Positions 21,401 to 29,351 of a DNA stretch of 64,000 bases are shown here, in pieces (position 1 is the stretch's first letter; every line of letters begins with the position of its first letter). Under the pieces are notes generated by a model. It had not been told where the DNA came from. It saw only the letters and a list, made by a program, of their open reading frames with translations, and did not search any database. Source of the stretch: Pseudomonas entomophila (GTDB lineage Bacteria > Pseudomonadota > Gammaproteobacteria > Pseudomonadales > Pseudomonadaceae); the NCBI RefSeq assembly GCF_023277925.1, contig NZ_CP063832.1, forward strand, positions 4,515,001 through 4,579,000, in the 5' to 3' direction. Made by a program: the position numbers and the translations under genes.

Positions 21401-24400
21401 TCTGTACGGTGGCGCTGCCACCCAGTTCCAGGTTCTCGAAGGTCTTGCCGGTGACGGTGGCGTCGGTGATGCCGACGGTCAGCGAGCTGCCGTCCTTGAA
21501 CACGTCATCGCCTTGAGCGGCGGCCTTGTAGGTGGTTTCGGTCTGGCCGGCAGTGATCACGACCTTGTCGCCATTGGACAGGGTGACAGTCAGGTCGCGG
21601 TCCAGTGGCTGGTTCACCTTGACGGTGAAGGTCGGCTGCTGGGCTTCATTCACGTCGCCGTTGCTGACGATGGTCACGGACACCTTGTCGCCTTCGTTGC
21701 CGGTGCCTGGCGTACCGGTGCCTGGCTCGTCGGTGACGGTGGTGGTGATGGTGTTGTCGCCGAGGGTCAGCTTCTCGAAGTTGTCTGCGCCAGTAACCGA
21801 CTCGATCTTGTTGACGATCGAAGGTTGGCCGCCGACGTACACGTCGTCCTTGGCGGTGATGGTGAAGGTGCCGCTGGCGCTGCCCGCAGGCACGGTGACC
21901 TTGGTGCCGTCGGAGAGGGTGAAAGTCAGGCCATTGTGGCCGGTGACCGACAGGCCCTGGGCGTTGGTCAGGCTGACGGTGTAGGTGATCTGGCCGCCTT
22001 CGCTGACGGTGGTCTTGTCGGCGGTCAGGGTCGCGACGACTTCGCTGACGGTGTCGGTGATCTGTACGGTGGCGCTGCCACCCAGTTCCAGATTCTCGAA
22101 GGTCTTGCCTTGGACGCTGGCGTCGGTAATGCCCACGGTCAGCGAGCTGCCATCCTTGAACACGTCATCGCCTTGAGCGGCAGCTTTGTAGCTGGCTTCG
22201 GTCTGGCCAGCGGTGATCACGACCTTGTCGCCGTTGGACAGGGTGACAGTCAGATCACGGTCCAGCGGCTGGTTCACCTTCACAGTGAAGGTCGGTTGCT
22301 GGGCTTCGTTGACGTCGCCATTGCTGACGATGGTGACGGACACCTTGTCGCCTTCGTTGCCAGTGCCTGGGGTGCCGGTGCCTGGCTCGTCGGTGACGGT
22401 GGTGGTGATGGTGTTATCGCCGAGGGTCAACTTCTCGAAGTTGTCTGCGCCGGTAACCGATTCAATCTTGTTGACGATGCTCGGCTGGCCGCCGACGTAC
22501 ACGTCGTCCTTGGCGGTGATGGTGAAGGTGCCGCTGGCGCTGCCCGCAGGCACGGTGACCTTGGTGCCGTCGGAGAGGGTGAAAGTCAGGCCATTGTGGC
22601 CGGTTACCGACAGGCCCTGGGCGTTGGTCAGGGTAACGGTGTAGGTGATCTGGCCACCTTCGCTGACGGTGGTCTTGTCGGCGGTCAGGGTCGCGACGAC
22701 TTCGCTGACGGTGTCGGTGATCTGTACGGTGGCGCTGCCACCCAGTTCCAGGTTCTCGAAAGACTTGCCGGTGACGGTGGCGTCGGTGATGCCGACGGTC
22801 AGCGAGCTGCCGTCCTTGAACACGTCATCGCCTTGAGCCGCAGCCTTGTAGGTGGCTTCGGTCTGGCCAGCGGTGATCACGACCTTGTCGCCGTTGGACA
22901 GGGTGACAGTCAGATCACGGTCCAGCGGCTGGTTCACCTTCACGGTGAAGGTCGGCTGCTGGGCTTCGTTGACGTCGCCATTGCTGACGATGGTCACGGA
23001 CACCTTGTCGCCTTCGTTGCCAGTGCCCGGGGTGCCGGTACCTGGCTCGTCGGTGACAGTAGTGGTGACAGTGTTATCACCGAGGGTCAGCTTCTCGAAG
23101 TTGTCGCCACCGGCAACCGATTCGATCTTGTTGACGATGCTTGGCTGGCCGCCGACGTACACGTCATCCTTGGCAGTGATGGTGAAGGTGCCGCTGGCGC
23201 TGCCAGCTGGGATGCTGACCTTGGTGCCGTCAGACAGGGTGAAAGTCAGGCCATTGTGGCCGGTGACCGACAGGCCCTGGGCGTTGGTCAGGGTCACGGT
23301 ATAGGTGACCTGGCCACCCTCGCTGACGGTGGTCTTGTCGGCCGTCAGGGTCGCGACCACTTCGCTTGTGGTGTCGGTGATCTGCACGGTGGCCGAACCG
23401 CCGAGCTCCAGGTTTTCGAAGGTCTTGCCAGCGACTACGGCGTCAGTGATGCCGATGGTCAGCGGACCTGCATCTTTGAATACGTCCTCGCCCTGGGCCG
23501 GCGCCTTGTACTCGACCTGGGTCTGGCCAGCCGGAATAGTGACCTTGTCGCCGTTGGACAGGGTGACGGTCAGGTCCTGGTCGAGTTTCTGGCTGACCTT
23601 GACGGTGAACGAAGGCTGTTGGGTTTCGTTCACATCGCCGTTGCCGACGATGGTGACGGAGACTTTGTCGCCTTCGTTGCCGGTGCCTGGCGTACCGGTA
23701 CCTGGCTCGTCAGTAACGGTGGTGGTGACAGTGTTGTCGCCGAGGGTCAGCTTCTCGAAGTTGTCCGCGCCGCTGACCGACTCGATCTTGTTGACGATGT
23801 TCGGCTGGCCACCGACGAACACATCATCCTTGGCGGTGATGGTGAAGGTACCCGAAGCGCTGCCGGCCGGGATGGTGACCTTGGTGCCGTCGCTGAGGGT
23901 GAAGGTCAGGCCGGTGTGGCCGGTGACCGACAGACCCTGGGCGTTGGTCAAGGTGACGGTGTAGGTGACTTGGCCGCCTTCCGAAACGGTGGTTTTGTCG
24001 GCGGTCAGAGTCGCGACGACTTCACTGATCGTGTCGGTGATCTGCACGGTGGCCGAACCGCCGAGCTCCAGGTTCTCGAAGGTCTTGCCTTGGACGCTGG
24101 CGTCGGTGATGCCAACGGTCAGCGAGCTGCCGTCCTTGAACACGTCGTCGCCTTGAGCCGCAGCTTTGTAGGTCGCTTCGGTCTGGCCAGCAGTGATCAC
24201 GACCTTGTCACCATTGGACAGGGTCACGGTCAGGTCGCGGTCCAGCGGCTGGTTCACCTTGACGGTGAAGGTCGGCTGCTGGGCTTCGTTGACGTCGCCG
24301 TTGCTGACGATGGTCACGGACACCTTGTCGCCTTCGTTGCCGGTGCCTGGCGTACCGGTACCTGGTTCGTCAGTGACGGTGGTGGTGATGGTGTTGTCGC

Positions 24401-27400
24401 CGAGGGTCAGTTTCTCGAAGTTGTCTGCGCCGGTAACCGATTCAATCTTGTTGACGATGCTCGGCTGGCCACCGACGTAGACATCATCCTTGGCGGTGAT
24501 GGTGAAGGTGCCGCTGGCGCTGCCCGCAGGCACGGTGACCTTGGTGCCGTCGGAGAGGGTGAAAGTCAGGCCATTGTGGCCGGTGACCGACAGGCCCTGG
24601 GCGTTGGTCAGGGTGACGGTGTAGGTGACCTGGCCGCCTTCGCTGACGGTGGTCTTGTCGGCGGTCAGGGTCGCGACGACTTCGCTGACGGTGTCGGTGA
24701 TCTGTACGGTGGCGCTGCCACCCAGTTCCAGATTCTCGAAGGTTTTGCCCTGGACGCTGGCATCGGTGATGCCCACGGTCAGTGAGCTGCCGTCCTTGAA
24801 TACGTCATCGCCTTGAGCGGCGGCCTTGTAGGTGGCCTCGGTCTGGCCGGCAGTGATCACGACCTTGTCGCCATTGGACAGGGTGACAGTCAGATCACGA
24901 TCCAGCGGCTGGTTGACCTTCACAGTGAAGGTCGGTTGCTGGGCTTCGTTGACGTCGCCGTTGCTGACGATGGTGACGGACACCTTGTCGCCTTCATTGC
25001 CAGTACCCGGGGTGCCGGTACCTGGCTCGTCGGTGACAGTAGTGGTGACAGTGTTATCACCGAGTGTCAGCTTCTCGAAGTTGTCCGCGCCGGTAACCGA
25101 TTCAATCTTGTTGACGATGCTCGGCTGGCCGCCGACGTACACGTCGTCCTTGGCAGTGATGGTGAAGGTGCCGCTGGCGCTGCCAGCTGGGATGCTGACC
25201 TTGGTGCCATCGGACAGGGTGAAGGTCAGGCCGTTGTGGCCGGTGACCGACAGGCCCTGGGCGTTGGTCAGGGTCACGGTATAGGTGACCTGGCCGCCTT
25301 CCGAAACCGTGGTCTTGTCCGCAGACAGGGTTGCGACGACCTCGCTGACCGTGTCAGTGATCTGCACGGTGGCATTGCCGCCGAGTTCGAGGTTCTCGAA
25401 GGTTTTGCCCTGGACGCTGGCATCGGTGATGCCCACAGTCAGCGAGCTGCCGTCCTTGAATACGTCATCGCCTTGAGCCGCAGCTTTGTAGGTCGCTTCG
25501 GTCTGGCCAGCAGTGATCACGACCTTGTCACCGTTGGACAGGGTCACGGTCAGGTCGCGGTCCAGCGGCTGGTTCACTTTGACAGTGAAGGTCGGTTGCT
25601 GGGCTTCGTTGACGTCGCCGTTGCTGACGATGGTCACGGCGACCTTGTCGCCTTCATTGCCAGTGCCCGGCGTGCCAGTTCCAGGCTCGTCCGTCACTTC
25701 GGTCTTCACTTGGTCCTGACCCAGGGTCAGCTTCTCGAAGTTGTCAGCGCCAGTAACGGATTCAAGCTTGTTGGTAATGGTCGGTTGGCCGCCAACATAG
25801 ACGTCATCTGGCGCATTGATGGTGAAGGTGCCAGTGGCGCTGCCTGCCGGAATACTGACTTTGGTGCCATCGCTCAGGGTGAAGGTCAGGCCGTTGTGGC
25901 CAGTGACCGACAGGCCCTGGGCGTTGGTCAGGCTGACGGTGTAGGTGATCTGGCCGCCTTCGCTGACGGTGGTCTTGTCGGCGGTCAGGGTCGCGACGAC
26001 TTCGCTGACGGTGTCGGTGATCTGTACGGTGGCGCTGCCACCCAGTTCCAGATTCTCGAAGGTCTTGCCTTGGACGCTGGCGTCGGTAATGCCCACGGTC
26101 AGCGAGCTGCCATCCTTGAACACGTCATCGCCTTGAGCGGCAGCTTTGTAGCTGGCTTCGGTCTGGCCAGCGGTGATCACGACCTTGTCGCCGTTGGACA
26201 GGGTGACAGTCAGATCACGGTCCAGCGGCTGGTTCACCTTCACAGTGAAGGTCGGTTGCTGGGCTTCGTTGACGTCGCCGTTGCTGACGATGGTGACGGA
26301 CACCTTGTCGCCTTCGTTGCCGGTGCCTGGCGTACCGGTACCTGGTTCGTCAGTGACGGTGGTGGTGATGGTGTTGTCGCCGAGGGTCAGTTTCTCGAAG
26401 TTGTCCGCGCCGCTGACCGACTCGATCTTGTTGACGATGCTCGGCTGGCCACCGACGTAGACATCATCCTTGGCGGTGATGGTGAAGGTGCCGCTGGCGC
26501 TGCCGGCCGGGATGGAAACCTTGGTGCCATCGGACAAGGTGAAGGTCAGGCCGCTGTGGCCGGTGACCGACAGGCCTTGGGCGTTGGTCAGGGTGACGGT
26601 GTAGGTGACCTGGCCGCCTTCGCTGACGGTGGTCTTGTCGGCGGTCAGGGTCGCGACGACTTCGCTGACGGTGTCGGTGATCTGTACGGTGGCGCTGCCA
26701 CCCAGTTCCAGATTCTCGAAGGTTTTGCCCTGGACGCTGGCATCGGTGATGCCCACGGTCAGTGAGCTGCCGTCCTTGAATACGTCATCGCCTTGAGCGG
26801 CGGCCTTGTAGGTGGCCTCGGTCTGGCCGGCAGTGATCACGACCTTGTCGCCATTGGACAGGGTGACAGTCAGATCACGATCCAGCGGCTGGTTGACCTT
26901 CACAGTGAAGGTCGGTTGCTGGGCTTCGTTGACGTCGCCGTTGCTGACGATGGTGACGGACACCTTGTCGCCTTCATTGCCAGTACCCGGGGTGCCGGTA
27001 CCTGGCTCGTCGGTGACAGTAGTGGTGACAGTGTTATCACCGAGTGTCAGCTTCTCGAAGTTGTCCGCGCCGGTAACCGATTCAATCTTGTTGACGATGC
27101 TCGGCTGGCCGCCGACGTACACGTCGTCCTTGGCGGTGATGGTGAAGGTACCGCTGGCGCTGCCTGCTGGAACGGTGACCTTGGTGCCATCGCTCAGGGT
27201 GAAGGTCAGGCCGTTGTGGCCGGTGACCGACAGGCCCTGGGCGTTGGTCAGGGTGACGGTGTAGGTGATCTGGCCGCCTTCCGACACTGTGGTCTTGTCG
27301 GCAGTCAGGGTCGCAACGACTTCGCTGACGGTATCGGTGATTTGCACGGTGGCCGAGCCACCGAGCTCCAGGTTCTCGAAGGTCTTGCCCGTGACGTTGG

Positions 27401-29351
27401 CGTCGGTCACACCCAAGGTCACCGAACCACCATCCTTGAACACGTCGTCGCCCTGAGCCGGCAGGCTGTAGGTCGCCTGAGTCTGGCCCGCTGCGATAAC
27501 CACTTTGTCGCCGTTGGACAGGGTGACAGTCAGGTCATGGTCGAGTTTCTGGCTGACCGAAACGGTAAAGGTCGGCTGCTCGGCCTCGGTCACGTTGCCA
27601 TTGCTGGCGATGCTGACCGTGACGGTGTCGACGCTGTCGCTGACGACGGTTTGCGCTGGCGTCGGGTTCGGCACCAGGTTCTCGAAGTTACCGCCTGTAG
27701 CACCCGTGATCGTGGTGCTGACGGTGCTGCCGTTGACGAACACGTCGTTGGCGGGCGTCTGGAAATCGACGCTGGCGGACGACTTGCCCGCTTCGATGGT
27801 GACGGTCTGGCCGTTGGACAGGGTGACGGTCACCGGCGTCTGCGCCGGGTTGGTCAGGGTCACGGTGTAGGTAATCACACCGCCTTCGGTCACGCTCGGG
27901 GTGGCGGTGAGGGTAGCGGTGGTGGTGTCGACCGAGTCATTGATGACGGTCTGCGCTGGCGCCGGGTTCGGTACAAGATTCTCGAAGTTACCGCCTGTTG
28001 TGCCCGTGATCGTGGTGCTGACGGTGCTGCCGTTGTTATAGACGTCATTGGCCGGGGTTTGGAAGTCGACGCTGCCGGAAGACTTGCCCGCCTCGATGGT
28101 GACGGTCTGGCCGTTGGACAGGGTGACGGTCACCGGCGTCTGCGCCGGGTTGGTCAGGGTCACGGTGTAGGTAATCACACCGCCTTCGGTCACGCTCGGG
28201 GTGGCGGTGAGGGTAGCGGTGGTGGTGTCGACCGAGTCATTGATGACGGTCTGCGCTGGCGACGGGTTCGGCACCAGATTCTCGAAGTTGCCGCCTGTTG
28301 CCCCCGTGATCGTGGTGCTGACGGTGCTGCCGTTGTTGTAGACGTCGTTGGCCGGGGTCTGGAAATCCACGCTGCTGGAAGACTTACCGGCTTCGATGGT
28401 GACGGTCTGGCCGTTGGACAGGGTGACGGTCACCGGCGTCTGCGCCGGGTTGGTCAGGGTCACGGTGTAGGTGATCACACCGCCTTCGGTCACGCTCGGG
28501 GTCGCGGTCAGCGTCGCCGTGGTGGTGTCGATGGTGTCGGTGACCTGGGTCACGGCCGGCGTGGTGTCAGGGGTGACGATCAGGCCGTTGCCGCCGGTGG
28601 TGCCGGTGATGGTGGTGGAAATCTGGCCGCCATCGTTGTACGGCGTGTCGTTCGCCGGAAGGGTGACGTTGACCGTACCGGTGGTCTGGCCGGCCGGGAT
28701 CACGATCACCGCGCCGTTGGACAGGGTGACGGTGAGGTTGCTCAGCGGTGCTTGGCCGACGGTCGCGGTATAGACGATCACGCCCCCCGCCTCGGTGATC
28801 GAGGGGGTGGCGCTGAGGGTGAGGCCAGTGCTGATCGGCGTGTTGGCTGTGGTGTCGGTGCTCGTCGTGTCCAGCCCGCCGATTTCCTGGTTGCCCAGCC
28901 CGCTGGCGAAGCCGATAGGGCCGGTGGGGAAACCGATGTTCGGGTCGACCACCCCGGCAGTTTCCTCAAGCAGCACGAAGCTGTGGCCGCCGCCGACCGA
29001 GCCGCCGCCTGCCGCGGCCGGGCCGGCTGCGGTGGCTTCCAGTTCGGTGGTCGGGTCGGCACCCGCCGCGATGGCCTGCTGCAGTTCTTCGACCGAGGGC
29101 GCTGCCTGGGCGGTGGCCTGGCTCAGGTCGGTGCTGCTGTCGGGCGCGTCGGCGCTCCATTGTGTGTCGCGGCCCAGGTCGAGCAGGCGGCCGTCCGCCA
29201 GCTCCAAGGTGACCGCGCCGCCAGCCCCGGTGTCTACCTGTTCGCCGGCGAACAGGCGGTCGCCTTCGATGAGTACGCGCCGGATGCCTTCTGGGGAAAC
29301 TGCGATGACTTGGCCAACAATGCTTTTGACGATGGCAACAACAGTGCTCAT
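12426..29351 (-). CDS. lapA: LapA-type giant RTX adhesin
   Basis: A 5641-residue repeat adhesin exported by type I secretion. The N-terminal retention module (about 1-120) contains the LapG site TAAG at 107-110. Three near-identical units of 100 residues follow (about 270-575), then 18 Ig-like units of about 220 residues (from about 590 to 4500) built around VVATLTADKTTVSEGG and EPGTGTPGTGNEGDKV. The C-terminal part has a Calx-beta-like domain (about 4530-4650), a cadherin-like segment, a PA14-like carbohydrate-binding region (about 4785-4950), a von Willebrand A domain with MIDAS DTSGSMGSS (about 5115), RTX nonapeptides such as GGNGNDIIFGQ (about 5390-5540) and a C-terminal secretion signal. 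The gene is minus strand and divergent from the lapE-lapB-lapC exporter. It anchors cells to surfaces until LapG cleaves it. Confidence 0.97.
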   Translation of the reverse strand: MSTVVAIVKSIVGQVIAVSPEGIRRVLIEGDRLFAGEQVDTGAGGAVTLELADGRLLDLGRDTQWSADAPDSSTDLSQATAQAAPSVEELQQAIAAGADPTTELEATAAGPAAAGGGSVGGGHSFVLLEETAGVVDPNIGFPTGPIGFASGLGNQEIGGLDTTSTDTTANTPISTGLTLSATPSITEAGGVIVYTATVGQAPLSNLTVTLSNGAVIVIPAGQTTGTVNVTLPANDTPYNDGGQISTTITGTTGGNGLIVTPDTTPAVTQVTDTIDTTTATLTATPSVTEGGVITYTVTLTNPAQTPVTVTLSNGQTVTIEAGKSSSSVDFQTPANDVYNNGSTVSTTITGATGGNFENLVPNPSPAQTVINDSVDTTTATLTATPSVTEGGVITYTVTLTNPAQTPVTVTLSNGQTVTIEAGKSSGSVDFQTPANDVYNNGSTVSTTITGTTGGNFENLVPNPAPAQTVINDSVDTTTATLTATPSVTEGGVITYTVTLTNPAQTPVTVTLSNGQTVTIEAGKSSASVDFQTPANDVFVNGSTVSTTITGATGGNFENLVPNPTPAQTVVSDSVDTVTVSIASNGNVTEAEQPTFTVSVSQKLDHDLTVTLSNGDKVVIAAGQTQATYSLPAQGDDVFKDGGSVTLGVTDANVTGKTFENLELGGSATVQITDTVSEVVATLTADKTTVSEGGQITYTVTLTNAQGLSVTGHNGLTFTLSDGTKVTVPAGSASGTFTITAKDDVYVGGQPSIVNKIESVTGADNFEKLTLGDNTVTTTVTDEPGTGTPGTGNEGDKVSVTIVSNGDVNEAQQPTFTVKVNQPLDRDLTVTLSNGDKVVITAGQTEATYKAAAQGDDVFKDGSSLTVGITDASVQGKTFENLELGGSATVQITDTVSEVVATLTADKTTVSEGGQVTYTVTLTNAQGLSVTGHSGLTFTLSDGTKVSIPAGSASGTFTITAKDDVYVGGQPSIVNKIESVSGADNFEKLTLGDNTITTTVTDEPGTGTPGTGNEGDKVSVTIVSNGDVNEAQQPTFTVKVNQPLDRDLTVTLSNGDKVVITAGQTEASYKAAAQGDDVFKDGSSLTVGITDASVQGKTFENLELGGSATVQITDTVSEVVATLTADKTTVSEGGQITYTVSLTNAQGLSVTGHNGLTFTLSDGTKVSIPAGSATGTFTINAPDDVYVGGQPTITNKLESVTGADNFEKLTLGQDQVKTEVTDEPGTGTPGTGNEGDKVAVTIVSNGDVNEAQQPTFTVKVNQPLDRDLTVTLSNGDKVVITAGQTEATYKAAAQGDDVFKDGSSLTVGITDASVQGKTFENLELGGNATVQITDTVSEVVATLSADKTTVSEGGQVTYTVTLTNAQGLSVTGHNGLTFTLSDGTKVSIPAGSASGTFTITAKDDVYVGGQPSIVNKIESVTGADNFEKLTLGDNTVTTTVTDEPGTGTPGTGNEGDKVSVTIVSNGDVNEAQQPTFTVKVNQPLDRDLTVTLSNGDKVVITAGQTEATYKAAAQGDDVFKDGSSLTVGITDASVQGKTFENLELGGSATVQITDTVSEVVATLTADKTTVSEGGQVTYTVTLTNAQGLSVTGHNGLTFTLSDGTKVTVPAGSASGTFTITAKDDVYVGGQPSIVNKIESVTGADNFEKLTLGDNTITTTVTDEPGTGTPGTGNEGDKVSVTIVSNGDVNEAQQPTFTVKVNQPLDRDLTVTLSNGDKVVITAGQTEATYKAAAQGDDVFKDGSSLTVGITDASVQGKTFENLELGGSATVQITDTISEVVATLTADKTTVSEGGQVTYTVTLTNAQGLSVTGHTGLTFTLSDGTKVTIPAGSASGTFTITAKDDVFVGGQPNIVNKIESVSGADNFEKLTLGDNTVTTTVTDEPGTGTPGTGNEGDKVSVTIVGNGDVNETQQPSFTVKVSQKLDQDLTVTLSNGDKVTIPAGQTQVEYKAPAQGEDVFKDAGPLTIGITDAVVAGKTFENLELGGSATVQITDTTSEVVATLTADKTTVSEGGQVTYTVTLTNAQGLSVTGHNGLTFTLSDGTKVSIPAGSASGTFTITAKDDVYVGGQPSIVNKIESVAGGDNFEKLTLGDNTVTTTVTDEPGTGTPGTGNEGDKVSVTIVSNGDVNEAQQPTFTVKVNQPLDRDLTVTLSNGDKVVITAGQTEATYKAAAQGDDVFKDGSSLTVGITDATVTGKSFENLELGGSATVQITDTVSEVVATLTADKTTVSEGGQITYTVTLTNAQGLSVTGHNGLTFTLSDGTKVTVPAGSASGTFTITAKDDVYVGGQPSIVNKIESVTGADNFEKLTLGDNTITTTVTDEPGTGTPGTGNEGDKVSVTIVSNGDVNEAQQPTFTVKVNQPLDRDLTVTLSNGDKVVITAGQTEASYKAAAQGDDVFKDGSSLTVGITDASVQGKTFENLELGGSATVQITDTVSEVVATLTADKTTVSEGGQITYTVSLTNAQGLSVTGHNGLTFTLSDGTKVTVPAGSASGTFTITAKDDVYVGGQPSIVNKIESVTGADNFEKLTLGDNTITTTVTDEPGTGTPGTGNEGDKVSVTIVSNGDVNEAQQPTFTVKVNQPLDRDLTVTLSNGDKVVITAGQTETTYKAAAQGDDVFKDGSSLTVGITDATVTGKTFENLELGGSATVQITDTVSEVVATLTADKTTVSEGGQVTYTVTLTNAQGLSVTGHNGLTFTLSDGTKVSIPAGSASGTFTITAKDDVYVGGQPSIVNKIESVSGADNFEKLTLGDNTITTTVTDEPGTGTPGTGNEGDKVSVTIVSNGDVNEAQQPTFTVKVNQPLDRDLTVTLSNGDKVVITAGQTEATYKAAAQGDDVFKDGSSLTVGITDASVQGKTFENLELGGSATVQITDTVSEVVATLSADKTTVSEGGQITYTVTLTNAQGLSVTGHNGLTFTLSDGTKVSIPAGSASGTFTITAKDDVYVGGQPSIVNKIESVAGGDNFEKLTLGDNTVTTTVTDEPGTGTPGTGNEGDKVSVTIVSNGDVNEAQQPTFTVKVNQPLDRDLTVTLSNGDKVVITAGQTEATYKAAAQGDDVFKDGSSLTLGITDASVQGKTFENLELGGSATVQITDTVSEVVATLTADKTTVSEGGQITYTVTLTNAQGLSVTGHNGLTFTLSDGTKVTVPAGSASGTFTITAKDDVYVGGQPSIVNKIESVTGADNFEKLTLGDNTVTTTVTDEPGTGTPGTGNEGDKVSVTIVSNGDVNEAQQPTFTVKVNQPLDRDLTVTLSNGDKVVISAGQTEATYKAAAQGDDVFKDGSSLTVGITDASVQGKTFENLELGGSATVQITDTVSEVVATLTTDKTTVSEGGQITYTVTLTNAQGLSVTGHNGLTFTLSDGTKVSIPAGSATGTATITAPDDVFVGGQATISNKLVNVSGADNFEKLTMGQGEVQTSVTDEPGSGTPGTGNQGDKVSVTIVGNGDVNEAQQPSFTVKVSQKLDQDLTVTLSNGAKVTIPAGQTQVEYKAAAQGDDVFKDGGSLTVGVTDAQVVGKTFENLELGGSATVQITDTISEVVATLSADKTTVSEGGQVTYTVTLTNAQGLSVTGHNGLTFTLSDGTKVTVPAGSASGTFTITAKDDVYVGGQPSIVNKIESVTGADNFEKLTLGDNTVTTTVTDEPGTGTPGTGNEGDKVSVTIVSNGDVNEAQQPTFTVKVNQPLDRDLTVTLSNGDKVVISAGQTEATYKAAAQGDDVFKDGSSLTVGITDASVQGKTFENLELGGSATVQITDTVSEVVATLTADKTTVSEGGQVTYTVTLTNAQGLSVTGHNGLTFTLSDGTKVTVPAGSASGTFTITAKDDVFVGGQPSIVNKIESVAGGDNFEKLTLGSNTVTTTVTDEPGSGTGTGTGNQGDKVSVTIVGNGDVNEAQQPSFTVKVSQKLDQDLTVTLSNGAKVTIPAGQTQVEYKAPAQGEDVFKDAGPLTVGITDASVVGKTFENLELGGSATVQITDTTNEVVATLTADKTTVSEGGQVTYTVTLTNAQGLSVTGHNGLTFTLSDGTKVTVPAGSASGTFTITAKDDVFVGGQPSIVNKIESVAGGDNFEKLTLGSNTVTTTVTDEPGSGTGTGTGNQGDKVSVTIVGNGDVNEAQQPSFTVKVSQKLDQDLTVTLSNGAKVTIPAGQTQVEYKAAAQGDDVFKDGSSLTVGITDATVTGKTFENLELGGNATVQITDTISEVVATLTADKTTVSEGGQVTYTVTLTNAQGLSVTGHNGLTFTLTDGTKVTIPAGSASGTFTITAKDDVFVGGQPNIVNKIESVAGGDNFEKLTLGSNTVTTTVTDEPGSGTGTGTGNQGDKVSVTIVSNGNVTEDQQPSFTIKVSQKLDQDLTVTLSNGAKVTIVAGQTEAIYKAAAQGDDVFKDAGSLTVGISNAAVTGKTFENLELGGAATVQISDTTSEVVATLTADKTTVSEGGQVTYTVTLTNAQGLSVTGHNGLTFTLTDGTKVTIPAGSASGTFTITAKDDVYVGGQPNIVNKIESVAGGDNFEKLTLGSNTVTTSVTDEPSGQGDLTTVGISGDTSVTEGDTAHYTLTLSNTSKSEVTVTLTYSGTATNGQDFTGVVTVKIPANSNGTTFDIKTIDDQLVEGSENFTVKISGVSGGNFENLQVDASKSSVTTTILDNDHVPVSTGGAVTGNEDTDYVFSWGDFNVTDADGNTGLSVTISKLPDLGSLKFFNGTAWVDVALNQNISQADIAAGKLKFVPLANQSGIDGYGGTGVGNKQADYAQIKYKPNDGANLGSEATMKVDIRPVADKPDLNIGNNNVNSIGLVKETWNSLTGLGSNGNGISGDTLKNVFANSGNASKTETVSGVDSTSNVTPGSGSKTSGLIYLEAGKTYAFTGTADDSLQIVVGGKNVASGIWGSGSGAISGSFTPTTSGYYTLQIYNANQAGPGSLDVNIRVNNGAAMDLNSSNIPMYPSVNDLSNAGVTVSDLHGSNGQGYYDGYKLNEGSENGAPVKLVGISTNLTDTDGSESLSVKLSGIPAGSVIADNAGHTFTVGASAVDVTGWNLGSLTIKPPAYYYGQFDVKVSSTSTESVGGSTATTEGTIKVTVYPQAYSTSNLSSDSDNITGTDGNDVVVADVSGLHVVPGQNYNLAFIVDTSGSMGSSGVDAAKKSLESVFKTLAASVKGDQSGTVNILLVDFASQVKSSVSVTLNDAGLQKLLSALNTLNSNGGTNYEDAFKTTANWFQNLKDGGNTGSNQTFFITDGKPTFYQAGENSNPTLGTSGITLDTFLASINYKPGMAFNDYIDSSRTNYVSIDNAGNLQVQYLSGRNWKYGVSGELHPEGNGTYELSYQAGRGSYTDDATWNNSLSSFTLLSGLSNVEAIGLNNGVNTSDLKPFDSDGTPQTNIDPSKLAEAILGHTEVTQPGNDTVNGGDGNDIIFGDLVTFDGIAGTGVEAIQAFVAGKLGVDAGDVDARTMHKYINEHYTEFDVSRSNDGADTLLGGNGNDIIFGQGGNDYIDGGKGNDILLGGTGNDTLLGGEGNDLLFGGAGNDLLIGGKGDDIMTGGTGADTFVWKAGDLGNDVIKDFKASEGDRLDLSDLLQGERASTIDNFLKLTTVNGESTLQVSTEGKLNAAGGLANADVTIKLEGVNWSNTTINSLISGADPTIKIDNSNS
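16078..27520 (-). repeat. Tandem array of 18 units of ~660 bp inside lapA
   Basis: The period is exactly 660 bp from about 18241 to 27481. A few units near the C-terminal side carry 3-6 extra bases, which add Gly/Thr residues to the linker (GTGTGTGNQ). DNA identity between units is very high: 24601-25153 is base-for-base identical to 26581-27133 (offset 1980 = 3 units), and about 21961-22319 is identical to 25921-26279 (offset 3960 = 6 units). Two units (about 19080-19280 and 25680-25860) have divergent linkers. Confidence 0.93.
27620..28540 (-). repeat. Three ~300-bp tandem units near the lapA N-terminus
   Basis: Units with a 300-bp period (starts near 27625, 27925 and 28225) encode about 100 residues each with the core VTEGGVITYTVTLTNPAQTP and the linker NFENLVPNP. 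A more divergent fourth unit lies at 28540-28800. They are a different family from the 220-residue repeats. Confidence 0.9.

Noticed and set aside
16911..24785. A 2624-codon open frame on the plus strand antisense to lapA, with several shorter ones up to 29417.
   Set aside because: It is the mirror of the lapA repeats: GC-rich codon use leaves no stops on the other strand, and the periodic array keeps it open. It has no start signals and its translation is low-complexity.
12426..29351. Phage or integrated element because of size and repeats.
   Set aside because: The frame is one adhesin gene with LapA domain order and sits with its own exporter; no integrase, att site or phage gene is present.
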